Shown here in pieces: positions 45,845 to 54,233 of a stretch of 64,000 nucleotides of DNA. Where the stretch lies: the NCBI GenBank assembly GCA_027077805.1, contig JALWTS010000033.1, forward strand, positions 62,001-126,000, read 5' to 3'. The DNA comes from Gammaproteobacteria bacterium (GTDB lineage: Bacteria; Pseudomonadota; Gammaproteobacteria; JABHGC01). The notes under the pieces were generated by a model. The model saw only the letters and a program-made list of their open reading frames with translations. It had not been told where the DNA came from and made no database searches. A program made the position numbers and the translations under genes. Each line of letters starts with the position of its first letter. Within the stretch, counting starts at the first letter, position 1.

Positions 45845-46855
45845 TTATTGGGATTGTGGTGGGGTTAAAATCATTGACATTACTGCCATACGAATGGCAA
45901 TACCATAACTGACTTGCTGTAAAATTACTGAGTGAGGACCATCCGCAACAATAGAATCCATTTCAACGCCACGATTAATCGGGCCTGGATGCATGACAAT
46001 AACATCAGGTTTGGCAAGTTTAAGTTTATTGGCTGTTAAGCCATAAAGTTGAAAGTATTCATTTTCACTGGGTAATAACGCCCCTTGCATACGTTCTTTT
46101 TGTAATCTTAACATAATAATGACATCAACATCTTTAATGCCTTGTTCTAAATTATGATAAACTTCAACGCCTAAGGTTTTTATGTGATTGGATAGCAAGG
46201 TTTTTGGGGCAATGACTCTAATTTCTCCTGTTTGCAGTAAATTTAAGGCATGAATTTGGGAACGAGCAACTCTGGAATGTAAAACATCACCTACAATCGC
46301 AACGGATAGTTTAGTAAAATCGGTTTTATGATGACGAATGGTAAACATATCTAACATTGCTTGGGTTGGGTGGGCGTGGCTACCATCCCCTGCATTAATC
46401 ACACTCACATCTGGATGGGTGTGTTGGGCAATAAAATGAGCAGCACCACTATCGGCATGACGCACAATAAACATATCGCACTGCATGGCTTCAATGGTAT
46501 GTAAGGTATCAAGTAATGACTCACCTTTTTTAGTGGCAGAGGTTTTAGGATGAAAGTTTAAAACATCGGCAGATAAACGTTTTGCTGCTAATTCAAAGGT
46601 TGTTAAAGTGCGAGTGCTGGGTTCAAAAAATAAATTAACAATGGTATGACCTCGTAATAAGGGGACTTTTTTGATACTACGCTTAGTGATGCCAACAAAT
46701 GATTCAGCGGTATCCATAATACTGATTAAATGTTGATAGCTAAGATCATCAAAGTTTAAAAAATGACGAAGGTGTCCTTGCGAATCAGTTTGTAGCATGG
46801 TCATATTGGGGGAATGAGTATTAATCTTGGCTAATAATGTACCTGATTTTGGCAA
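45845..46855 (-). CDS. pyrB: aspartate carbamoyltransferase catalytic subunit
   Basis: A 336-residue ATCase of the Pseudomonas-type class, which joins carbamoyl phosphate and aspartate in pyrimidine synthesis. Visible are the carbamoyl-phosphate loop STRT (in [19 protein letters not shown]), [11 protein letters not shown] with the catalytic-loop Lys, [39 protein letters not shown] and [11 protein letters not shown]. The position after STRT, usually Arg, is Leu. Two internal ATG codons (46804, 46798) would fit family N-termini better than 46855, and no ribosome site decides. It is adjacent to its probable scaffold PyrC'. Confidence 0.95.
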   Translation of the reverse strand: MPKSGTLLAKINTHSPNMTMLQTDSQGHLRHFLNFDDLSYQHLISIMDTAESFVGITKRSIKKVPLLRGHTIVNLFFEPSTRTLTTFELAAKRLSADVLNFHPKTSATKKGESLLDTLHTIEAMQCDMFIVRHADSGAAHFIAQHTHPDVSVINAGDGSHAHPTQAMLDMFTIRHHKTDFTKLSVAIVGDVLHSRVARSQIHALNLLQTGEIRVIAPKTLLSNHIKTLGVEVYHNLEQGIKDVDVIIMLRLQKERMQGALLPSENEYFQLYGLTANKLKLAKPDVIVMHPGPINRGVEMDSIVADGPHSVILQQVSYGIAIRMAVMSMILTPPQSQ

Positions 46856-46878
46856 AAATATCTAATGTTAAAACAAGT

Positions 46879-47385
46879 TTAATTATTGGTGAGAATTTCT
46901 AATTTTAGTGGCTTAGGGCCAGTTATTTTTATCTGTTGGTGTTTTGACAATTGCCATGAATGTCCAATAATATCGGCTTGAATGGGTAATTCTCGACCAT
47001 TGCGTTCTGCTAATACCACTAATAATACAGAGGCAGGTCGGCCATAGTCAAAAATTTCATTTAAAGCGGCACGAATAGTACGTCCTGTATATAATACATC
47101 ATCGACTAAGATAATATGCTGATCTTCAACAGTAAAAGGCAGTTGTGAGGGTTTAACGCTAGGGTTAATGCCAATTTTAGTAAAATCATCACGATAAAAT
47201 GAAATATCTAAATAACCCAATTTGCTATTGAGATTAAGTTGTTGATGTAAATAATCCGCAACCCAAACACCACCTGTATGAATGCCTATCATTTTTGGAT
47301 GGGTGATCTGTTGTTGTGCCAGCTTGGCTTGCAGTTGTTGGGAGATGTTGGTAAGCATGGTGTCAATTTCAATTGCAGAGGTCAT
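46879..47385 (-). CDS. pyrR: PyrR: pyrimidine regulator/uracil phosphoribosyltransferase
   Basis: A 168-residue phosphoribosyltransferase-fold protein with the PRPP-binding motif HIILVDDVLYTGRTIRAAL (about 90-108), and LGYLDISFYRDDF in the flexible loop region. In Gram-positives PyrR is an RNA-binding attenuation factor; in pseudomonads it sits in the same pyr cluster and acts on gene regulation and/or uracil salvage. The ATG overlaps the ruvX stop by four bases, and pyrB follows after 23 bases. Confidence 0.94.
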   Translation of the reverse strand: MTSAIEIDTMLTNISQQLQAKLAQQQITHPKMIGIHTGGVWVADYLHQQLNLNSKLGYLDISFYRDDFTKIGINPSVKPSQLPFTVEDQHIILVDDVLYTGRTIRAALNEIFDYGRPASVLLVVLAERNGRELPIQADIIGHSWQLSKHQQIKITGPKPLKLEILTNN

Positions 47386-47801
47386 GGATTCTCTCTAAAC
47401 CAAGTTTCAATAATTAAAGTAGCCGCAATCGCATCCAGTCTATCCCGTTTGGGTAATTTTGCTTTAGGACGATGTTGGGTATGGCGTTGCCATGCTTCAC
47501 GAGTCGTTAAACGCTCATCCACTAAATGTATGGGTAGGTGATAACGTTGTTTCAGTTGCTCAGCAAATTGGCGTGCAAGTTGGCTAATCAGTTGTTCACT
47601 ACCATCCATATTGTAAGGTAAGCCAACAACGAAATCCGTGGGTTGCCATTCTTGGACTAACTTCGTAATTGCTTGCCAGTCTGGTTGTTGCCTATGATAG
47701 GGCAGGGTTATTAGGGGGCGCGCTTGTTTGGTCAGTGTTTGTCCTAAGGCAATGCCAATTTTTTTTTGACCAAAGTCAAAACCTAAGATTTGTTGTAACA
47801 T
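47382..47801 (-). CDS. ruvX: YqgF/RuvX family nuclease (pre-16S rRNA processing)
   Basis: A 139-residue RNase H-fold protein. The family acidic residues are visible in LGFDFGQKKIGIALG (D9), VVGLPYNMDGSEQ and HLVDERLTTREAW. YqgF is a putative Holliday-junction resolvase and in E. coli is required for 5'-end maturation of 16S rRNA. In P. aeruginosa yqgE separates it from tonB3; here that gene is missing and an 82-base gap takes its place. Confidence 0.94.
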   Translation of the reverse strand: MLQQILGFDFGQKKIGIALGQTLTKQARPLITLPYHRQQPDWQAITKLVQEWQPTDFVVGLPYNMDGSEQLISQLARQFAEQLKQRYHLPIHLVDERLTTREAWQRHTQHRPKAKLPKRDRLDAIAATLIIETWFRENP

Positions 47802-47883
47802 TAGGCATGTCCTATTTGTGATGACATGAAATAAATATCAAGGCCAAGCTACTGCTTGCCTAAGATCATTATTGCTCTCTGGA

Positions 47884-48774
47884 TTACTCTCTGGTTTTTA
47901 AGCGTTTATCTTTAAACTGCCAGGTGCGTACAATGCTTAAAATATTGGCTTGTTCATCATTATCTCGTTGTAAAATATCGTCCGTAATTTTATCAAATGG
48001 TGCGGATTTACGCACAATTTTGATGGCAGCATTGTCTAAAATTTCATGACCTGAGGATTGTAATAAGATAATATCATGGATCGTACCATCCATATTAACA
48101 TCAACTTGTAAACGCAACTCACCATAAATATTACGTTTAATGGCCTCTTGGGGATAATTTAGATTGCCTGTATATTCAACTTTACGACGCCAAGCCTCTA
48201 AATATTGGGCGGGAGCGTATTCTTTCGTATTGGCACTAATAAATTTCTTTTTGGGCGATTGGGCATAGGCTTGTTCGATTTCACTTAATTGGGAACTTAA
48301 TTTAGCAATTTCCATATCCTGTTCAATAAGCTCTTCTGCCGTTAAGGGTTTTTTTATTGGATTTTCTTGCGGTTGTTGCTTATTATTTAACGTCATTTTA
48401 GAACGCTGTTGTAAAATTAGCTTTGGACGTACAATTTCCACATGTTCTGGCGAAGCTGCTTGCATTTTTTGAGGTGAATGTCCTTGATCTGGGGTAATAT
48501 TAGGTGTGGACATTTGGCTTGATGGTCGCACTTTTTCTTGTTCGCTACCGCCACCTTCATGGCTGGCTTGGGCTAAGTATTTCGCATCTTTTGGTGTGGT
48601 TTCAGAGCGATGGTGAACCAAAATAATTTCCATTGTATTTAAGGTACGATCAGATAATTTTTTGGGAGGAATACTAAAGCCAATGGAAAAAATTAGAATG
48701 GCATGAATGCTACCTGCAATAAATAACATAATGCCAAATAAATTAGTAGAATTAACGGTATCTTTATCGGTCAT
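47884..48774 (-). CDS. TonB family energy transducer (TonB3-like)
   Basis: A 296-residue TonB-type protein with one N-terminal transmembrane helix (about 13-33, FGIMLFIAGSIHAILIFSIGF), a Pro/Gln/Ser-rich periplasmic linker and a helical stretch near 145-175. A C-terminal TonB domain (about 205-290) includes LNYPQEAIKRNIYGELRLQVDVNMDGTI. By position it corresponds to P. aeruginosa tonB3, reported to be needed for twitching motility and pilus assembly, so a role with type IV pili rather than iron uptake is plausible. No exbBD genes are adjacent. Confidence 0.9.
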   Translation of the reverse strand: MTDKDTVNSTNLFGIMLFIAGSIHAILIFSIGFSIPPKKLSDRTLNTMEIILVHHRSETTPKDAKYLAQASHEGGGSEQEKVRPSSQMSTPNITPDQGHSPQKMQAASPEHVEIVRPKLILQQRSKMTLNNKQQPQENPIKKPLTAEELIEQDMEIAKLSSQLSEIEQAYAQSPKKKFISANTKEYAPAQYLEAWRRKVEYTGNLNYPQEAIKRNIYGELRLQVDVNMDGTIHDIILLQSSGHEILDNAAIKIVRKSAPFDKITDDILQRDNDEQANILSIVRTWQFKDKRLKTRE

Positions 48775-48878
48775 AATATTTATTTTTAGTCTTGTGGTTT
48801 GTTTATTATTATAGTCATTAATTTATAATAATGAGCTATTAATGAGGAAATCGTTTTGTTACTGTATTGTTATTAGGT

Positions 48879-50156
48879 TTAATGGTAAGCGATTTCTCTA
48901 GCTGCGGCTAGTAATGCTAAGCGTGCGATTACACCATAGGCATAAAAGCGATTAGGTTGGGCATTGGCTTGTTGCTTGCGATCTGGGATAGTACAAGATT
49001 TTGCAAAGGCTAAGGGTTGAAATGACATACCTGGGGCATTAAGATTTTCATTACTTTTACGTTGGCTATGAATGCGATAAAATCCCCCTACTACAAAATG
49101 GTCAATCATATATACTACTGGCTCTGCCACGGCTTGTTGCTCTCCCCAAGTTTCATCCGTATAAATACCTTCTTGAATAATGACCTGGGTAACATTGTTG
49201 CCTTCTTTATTTGTCGCCATTTTAGTGCGTTGTCTGCGGTTTAATTGTCGCACATCGTCCGTGCTATGGGCTGTCATAATTCCCATGCCATAAGTACCCG
49301 CATCCGCCTTAACTATCACAAAAGGTGGTCGCTTAATTTGATATTGTTGATATTTTAGTTGAATGGCGTCGAGTAAGGTTTCAACATTGCGAACTAAGCA
49401 ATCTTCACCTTCACGTTTCATAAAGTTAATTTCACCACAGTTGCGATATAATGGATCAATCAACCAAGGGTCTATTTCTAATAATTGAGAAAATTCTTGG
49501 CATACTTGTTTGTATTCAAAAAAATGATTAGATTTTAGTCGATTAATCCAGCCAAAATGTAGGGGAGGGGCAATATCTTGTTCTAAATTTTCTAAAATTT
49601 CTGGACGACCGCCTGATAAATCGTTATTCAGCAATACCAAGCAAGGGTCAAAATCTTGATCTTTGATGACGAGACGTTGCTTTTTGCGAGTCATAGGATA
49701 TAAAGTTAGGTTTTGTTTTGAGGGTAATGCAATGCTCAATGGTTCTGAGTGTTGTAATGAGCCGATTTTAACTTCAAATCCTGCTAGGTCAATAATATTG
49801 GATAAGGTTGCTAAACTTTCTAAATAATAAAGATTGCGAGTATGATTTTCGGGAATGATAATAATTTTATAAGCCGTAGGGCAAATTCTTTCAATGGCAG
49901 ATTGTACGGCATGAATACACAATGCCATAAAGCCAGGGTTAAGATTGTTAAAGCCTGCTGGAAATAAATTAGTGTCAACGGGTGCCAGTTTAAAACTCGC
50001 ATTGCGTAAATCAACCGAAGCATAAAATGGTGCTGGCGTGTCTAGCCATTGATGTCTTAGCCAACCTTCAATAATGGTTTGATGTTTGAGCAAGTGAGTT
50101 TCTAATTCTAATAATGGACCAGACAAAGCGGTAATCAAATGTGGTACAGCATTCAT
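48879..50156 (-). CDS. gshA: glutamate-cysteine ligase, ferrooxidans type (TIGR02049)
   Basis: A 425-residue enzyme of the GshA family first described in Acidithiobacillus ferrooxidans, making gamma-glutamylcysteine for glutathione. Typical stretches are NAVPHLITALSGPLLELE at the start, FYASVDLRNASFKLAPVDTNLFPAGFNNL near 45-73, VIVKADAGTYGMGIMTAHS near 280-298 and the C-terminal NRFYAYGVIARLALLAAAREIAYH. The ATG at 50156 is preferred to a TTG five codons upstream. In P. aeruginosa gshB holds the corresponding place before pilG; no gshB is seen here. It is divergent from pilG across about 300 bases. Confidence 0.92.
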   Translation of the reverse strand: MNAVPHLITALSGPLLELETHLLKHQTIIEGWLRHQWLDTPAPFYASVDLRNASFKLAPVDTNLFPAGFNNLNPGFMALCIHAVQSAIERICPTAYKIIIIPENHTRNLYYLESLATLSNIIDLAGFEVKIGSLQHSEPLSIALPSKQNLTLYPMTRKKQRLVIKDQDFDPCLVLLNNDLSGGRPEILENLEQDIAPPLHFGWINRLKSNHFFEYKQVCQEFSQLLEIDPWLIDPLYRNCGEINFMKREGEDCLVRNVETLLDAIQLKYQQYQIKRPPFVIVKADAGTYGMGIMTAHSTDDVRQLNRRQRTKMATNKEGNNVTQVIIQEGIYTDETWGEQQAVAEPVVYMIDHFVVGGFYRIHSQRKSNENLNAPGMSFQPLAFAKSCTIPDRKQQANAQPNRFYAYGVIARLALLAAAREIAYH

Positions 50157-50455
50157 AAAATATTTTGCCAATTAAAAATCAATATTCTATCATGTTTATG
50201 AGCTTTGAAAAGATTTTGGATTTCGTAAAAAATTTTCAGTATTTTTTAGTTCTTGGTATAAAATTAAATAAAATTTAGTTGTGAATTATAAAATCATGCA
50301 CTACATTTAAAGCAGGATTTGGCTAAAGGTTTAGTGAAATTTCAAGCAATTTTACTATATTTATTACAAATAATGTTGCAGTTAGCATAATTCGTTGAGT
50401 AATTTTTGATTTAATGAGAATGAATCTTAACACATAACATAAATGAGGAGTGCCG
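50157..50455. promoter_or_regulatory. divergent intergenic region gshA / pilG
   Basis: A 299-base AT-rich stretch without a credible reading frame. It must hold the gshA and pilG promoters. No clear sigma-54 -24/-12 pair, palindrome or terminator is visible; the only firm element is the pilG ribosome site GAGGA at 50445-50449. Confidence 0.5.
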
Positions 50456-50848
50456 GTGGCAGAGCATGCAGTAGAACCCGATATTGCGGGGTTAAAGATT
50501 ATGGTGGTAGATGATAGTAAAACTATCCGTCGGACTGCTGAAACTTTATTAAAAAAGGCAGGATGCGAAGTAATTACCGCAATCGATGGGTTTGAAGCAT
50601 TATCCAAAATTGTGGATAACAAACCCCATGTTATTTTTATTGATATTATGATGCCACGTTTGGATGGTTATCAAACCTGTGCTTTAATTAAACATAATAG
50701 GGATTATAAAGCAACACCAGTCATTATGTTATCAAGTAAGGATGGTTTGTTTGATAGAGCAAGGGGTCGGATTGTCGGTTCTGAAGAATATTTAACTAAA
50801 CCTTTTACCAAAGATGAATTATTAGGGGCAATTCGAAAATACTCTTGA
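50456..50848 (+). CDS. pilG: twitching motility response regulator PilG
   Basis: A 130-residue single-domain receiver. It is nearly identical in key segments to P. aeruginosa PilG: KIMVVDDSKTIRRTAETLLKKAG, FIDIMMPRLDGYQTCALIKHN and TPVIMLSSKDGLFDRARGRIVGSEEYLTKPFTKDELLGAI. PilG takes phosphate from ChpA and promotes pilus extension. The GTG at 50456 is six bases after GAGGA; an in-frame GTG at 50450 touches the ribosome site and is less likely. First gene of the Pil-Chp chemosensory set. Confidence 0.96.
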   Translation: MAEHAVEPDIAGLKIMVVDDSKTIRRTAETLLKKAGCEVITAIDGFEALSKIVDNKPHVIFIDIMMPRLDGYQTCALIKHNRDYKATPVIMLSSKDGLFDRARGRIVGSEEYLTKPFTKDELLGAIRKYS

Positions 50849-50951
50849 AAATTAATAAAAACTAAATGTAACATAAAATGATACTATACTATAGGACTAA
50901 ATTTATTTCGTTTAACTTTCCTCTGCCTTTTACTCTTAACTAGGTGATAAA

Positions 50952-51371
50952 ATGAGGTGGTTATTTGGTTTGTTTAAGCCAAGAAAGGGAAAAAACCGGA
51001 TGGCACGTGTATTAATTGTCGATGATTCTCCAACAGAAACTCATGTTCTAAAATCAATTTTGGAACGCAATGGTTATGAAACTTTATCTGCACCTAACGG
51101 TGAAGAAGGTATTGAAACGGCAAGACAGGAACGCCCTGATCTCATATTGATGGATGTGGTGATGCCTGGTTTAAATGGCTATCAAGCCACGCGACGTTTG
51201 AGTCGTGATCCCGTTACATCTTCAATTCCTGTGCTAATTGTAACCACGAAAAATCAGGAAACAGATAAGGTTTGGGGTTTAAGACAAGGTGCAAAAGGAT
51301 ATATTGTGAAACCTGTGTCTGAGCATGAGTTAATGTCTAAAATTAAAGCTGTTTTACCTACGGGGAGATAG
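50952..51371 (+). CDS. pilH: twitching motility response regulator PilH
   Basis: A 139-residue receiver with ARVLIVDDSPTETHVLKSILERNGY, LMDVVMPGLNGYQATRRL and PVLIVTTKNQETDKVWGLRQGAKGYIVKP, the PilH pattern. PilH works with PilG downstream of ChpA and is linked to retraction. The ATG at 50952 has AGGTGA just upstream and gives a 16-residue N-terminal extension (MRWLFGLFKPRKGKNR) absent in P. aeruginosa PilH; an internal ATG at 51000 would give the classic start. The extension is aromatic and basic and might touch the membrane. Confidence 0.95.
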   Translation: MRWLFGLFKPRKGKNRMARVLIVDDSPTETHVLKSILERNGYETLSAPNGEEGIETARQERPDLILMDVVMPGLNGYQATRRLSRDPVTSSIPVLIVTTKNQETDKVWGLRQGAKGYIVKPVSEHELMSKIKAVLPTGR

Positions 51372-51380
51372 TTGGTGGGA

Positions 51381-51929
51381 ATGCCAAATATGCAAGACCC
51401 ATTTGATGTTTTGGTCAATATAGAGAATAAAAGCAGAAAGTATGCTCTCGTACCCGAACAGGAAAAAATGGAAGAATTGTGGCCGGGAATTGCCTTTAAA
51501 GTATGTGATGCTAAGGTAGTTTCACCCGTTGGGCAGATCACTGAAATTATTCACTATCCAGAGCCTTCCATCATTCCGGGTACTAAGATATGGATGAAAG
51601 GAATTGCGAATATTCGGGGTAGTTTAGTCCCTATTGTTGATTTGCAAGCATTTTTATGTGGTCATGTAATCGTTCCTAATCCACGAAGTCGCTTATTGAT
51701 GGTTGAGCATCAAAAACAAGATACCGTCTATCCCTTAGGTTTATTAATTGCTGATGTAATAGGGATGAAACAGTTTCGGCATGAGGAATCTTCCTCTAAT
51801 ATTGCAATGTATTCGGATTTTTTTCAACCTTATATGAAAGAATCATTTTACAGAGAAAAGGAGCGATGGGGTGTATTTGATATGACTATTTTATTACAAA
51901 ATCCTGACTTTTTGGAAGTGACATTATAA
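51381..51929 (+). CDS. pilI: CheW-like adaptor PilI
   Basis: A 182-residue CheW-domain protein coupling the receptor PilJ to the kinase ChpA. Family pattern: QDPFDVLVNIENKSRKYAL at the start, WPGIAFKVCDAKVVSPVGQITEII, GTKIWMKGIANIRGSLVPIVDLQAFL and a C-terminal FYREKERWGVFDMTILLQNPDFLEV. A GGTGGGA ribosome site lies 1 base upstream of the ATG at 51381 and about 9 before an ATG at 51390, so either may be used. It is 9 bases after the pilH stop. Confidence 0.93.
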   Translation: MPNMQDPFDVLVNIENKSRKYALVPEQEKMEELWPGIAFKVCDAKVVSPVGQITEIIHYPEPSIIPGTKIWMKGIANIRGSLVPIVDLQAFLCGHVIVPNPRSRLLMVEHQKQDTVYPLGLLIADVIGMKQFRHEESSSNIAMYSDFFQPYMKESFYREKERWGVFDMTILLQNPDFLEVTL

Positions 51930-51962
51930 TTATTTTTATTTTAAATAGATAATTTTTTTTTT
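51928..51962 (+). terminator. possible weak terminator after pilI
   Basis: A 6-bp all-AT stem (51928-51933 with 51949-51954) followed by ten T (51953-51962). The stem is weak, so partial termination between pilI and pilJ is the most that can be claimed. Confidence 0.3.
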
Positions 51963-52032
51963 CCAACTAAACTAAACTGTATAGTGTTTAAACAATAACA
52001 ATAATAATGCCTGAATTGGGAGAATATCTGCG

Positions 52033-54078
52033 ATGAAATCCATTGCCACCAATGATGCTTTGCAACGAATTACTGCAAATCGACTGACTGTTATCTTATC
52101 AACTTTACTTTTGTTAGTAATTACTTTAGCTCTGATCACCTTTATCTATGTTGCCCAATGGGAGTTACATGACAAAGGATATCTTAACCGTGCGGGGGAG
52201 CAAAGAGTATTATCTCAACAAATTGCAAAATACGCACTTGCGGCGGCAAGTGGTAAAAAGGAAGCCTTTCGTCAATTAGAAGCCTCACGCAATCGTTTTG
52301 ATGAAATTTTACAAGAGTTAAAAAACGGAATTCCTGGCAAATTACCTGCTTCTCCTAAGGATATCAATGACATTTTAGCAGATGTTGAATCTCAGTGGCG
52401 CATATTACGGGAAAATGCAGACGAAATTTTAAGTGGTGAGAATCCAATTACTTCTGTGGGGGAGTGGGTTAATGTGATCACTGAGTTAATGCCACAATTG
52501 CAAGATACTGCAGCATCTGTCGCAAAAGTTTTAGTAAAGCAAGGGGCTGATCCTCGTCAAGTTTATATTGCAACTCGTCAATTGATGTTAGCACAACGAA
52601 TTCAAAATAATGTGAATCAGGTATTAGCGGCAAGTAATGTTGAAACAGAACAATCAGTGGAACAATTTAAACGTGATTCCGATTTATTTGGACGGGTTTT
52701 AGAGGGCATGTTTAAAGGGGATGAAAAACTAAAAATCACCAAAGTGGAAGGTCCTGCTGAGCGACGTTTGGGTGATGTGGCAATGTTGTTTGTTACTATT
52801 CATGATCATGCCGAGGAGATCATTCAAACGACACCTAAAGTCATTCCTGTATTAAGAGCAGCCGTAAAATCAACTGAGGTTAGTGATTCGTTAGATCAGG
52901 CTACGAAAGAATTGATTGTTGCTTATGGTACATCACCTGGTCGTTTAAGTATTGGTCCTATGAAAGTTGGTACGAATTTGATTATTATCTTGGGTGGTTT
53001 TGCCTTACTTTTATTGGTAATTTTAGGTATTCACTTATTATTTGAATCACGTCGTCGTGAGCGTGTGAGTGATGAAATGAACCAACGCAACCAAAAAGCG
53101 ATTTTGCGTTTGATGGATGAGATGGATGCCTTAGCCGATGGTGACTTAACGGTACATTGTACCGTAACAGAAGATGATACGGGAGCGATTGCAGATGCAA
53201 TTAACAACGCCATTGAAACCTTAAGACGATTAGTAAAAACGATTAACACTACTTCAGAGCAGGTATCGGCTTCAGCACAAGAAACTCGGGCAACCGCAAT
53301 GCACTTAGCCGATGCAACCGAACACCAAGCCCAACAAATTAGTGGGGCGAGTCAGGCGATTCAACAAATGGCAGACTCCATTGATCAGGTCTCACAAGAT
53401 GCGACAGATACCGCGCAAGTCGCACAGCAATCGCTGATTACTGCAAATAAAGGAGCGGATAAAGTACGTTCTACCATTAATGGTATGGATTCCATTCGTG
53501 AGCAAATCCAAGAGACTTCAAAACGGATTAAGCGTTTAGGGGAAAGTTCGCAGGAAATTGGAGATATTGTAGAGTTGATTGATGATATTGCGGATCAAAC
53601 CAATATCTTAGCCTTAAATGCTGCCATGCAGGCGGCAATGGCAGGTGAGGCAGGTCGAGGTTTTGCTGTGGTAGCCGATGAGGTGCAACGCTTAGCTGAG
53701 CGTTCTGGTAACGCGACCAAACAGATTGAGGCACTGGTAAAAACGATTCAGGCGGATACCAATGAAGCAGTAAGTTCAATGGAATTAAGTACCGCAGGGG
53801 TAGTGAGTGGTGCACGTCTCGCAGAGGATGCGGGTGATACTTTAGAAGAGATTCAAAACGTATTTAAACAAGTGGTAAACTTAACCCAACGGATTTCTGA
53901 GGCATCACAACAACAGGTATCTTCAGCCACTAATATTTCTGATACTATGAATGTGATTCAGGAAATTACGAAACAGACTTCAGATGGTACAACCCAAACA
54001 GCACGTTCAATTGGACGATTGGCTGATTTGGCCGACGATCTACAGAAATCTGTATCCGGTTTCCGATTACCAACCTAG
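52033..54078 (+). CDS. pilJ: chemoreceptor PilJ
   Basis: A 681-residue methyl-accepting receptor for type IV pilus chemosensing. Transmembrane helix 1 lies at about 18-42. Two PilJ sensor repeats follow ([20 protein letters not shown] near 57-76; [20 protein letters not shown] near 187-206). Transmembrane helix 2 lies at about 315-335, then a HAMP segment and the cytosolic signalling hairpin with [42 protein letters not shown]. It senses pilus-related or lipid cues and controls ChpA through PilI. GGGAGA lies nine bases before the ATG. pilK, which follows pilJ in P. aeruginosa, is absent; a strong terminator is found instead. Confidence 0.95.
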   Translation: MKSIATNDALQRITANRLTVILSTLLLLVITLALITFIYVAQWELHDKGYLNRAGEQRVLSQQIAKYALAAASGKKEAFRQLEASRNRFDEILQELKNGIPGKLPASPKDINDILADVESQWRILRENADEILSGENPITSVGEWVNVITELMPQLQDTAASVAKVLVKQGADPRQVYIATRQLMLAQRIQNNVNQVLAASNVETEQSVEQFKRDSDLFGRVLEGMFKGDEKLKITKVEGPAERRLGDVAMLFVTIHDHAEEIIQTTPKVIPVLRAAVKSTEVSDSLDQATKELIVAYGTSPGRLSIGPMKVGTNLIIILGGFALLLLVILGIHLLFESRRRERVSDEMNQRNQKAILRLMDEMDALADGDLTVHCTVTEDDTGAIADAINNAIETLRRLVKTINTTSEQVSASAQETRATAMHLADATEHQAQQISGASQAIQQMADSIDQVSQDATDTAQVAQQSLITANKGADKVRSTINGMDSIREQIQETSKRIKRLGESSQEIGDIVELIDDIADQTNILALNAAMQAAMAGEAGRGFAVVADEVQRLAERSGNATKQIEALVKTIQADTNEAVSSMELSTAGVVSGARLAEDAGDTLEEIQNVFKQVVNLTQRISEASQQQVSSATNISDTMNVIQEITKQTSDGTTQTARSIGRLADLADDLQKSVSGFRLPT

Positions 54079-54105
54079 TGTTTGCAGGTTGTTCCTTTAC
54101 CAAAG

Positions 54106-54145
54106 AAATACCTCACTTAGCAATCAAAGTGGGGTATTTTTTTTT
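54106..54145 (+). terminator. strong intrinsic terminator between pilJ and chpA
   Basis: A 13-bp stem with a single G-U pair (54106-54118 with 54127-54139), an 8-base loop and nine T from 54137 on. It ends about 90 bases before the chpA start, so chpA needs its own promoter or read-through. Confidence 0.88.
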
Positions 54146-54233
54146 AAAAAATCGACAGTCGCTAAAAATAAGCTAAAATTTTAAATAGGCTATATTTTTA
54201 TTTACTTGCAACTAAACTAAAGATGAAATTCTT

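Noticed and set aside
50450-50455. Upstream GTG as the start of pilG
   Set aside because: It touches the GAGGA ribosome site with no spacing; the GTG six bases later has proper spacing.
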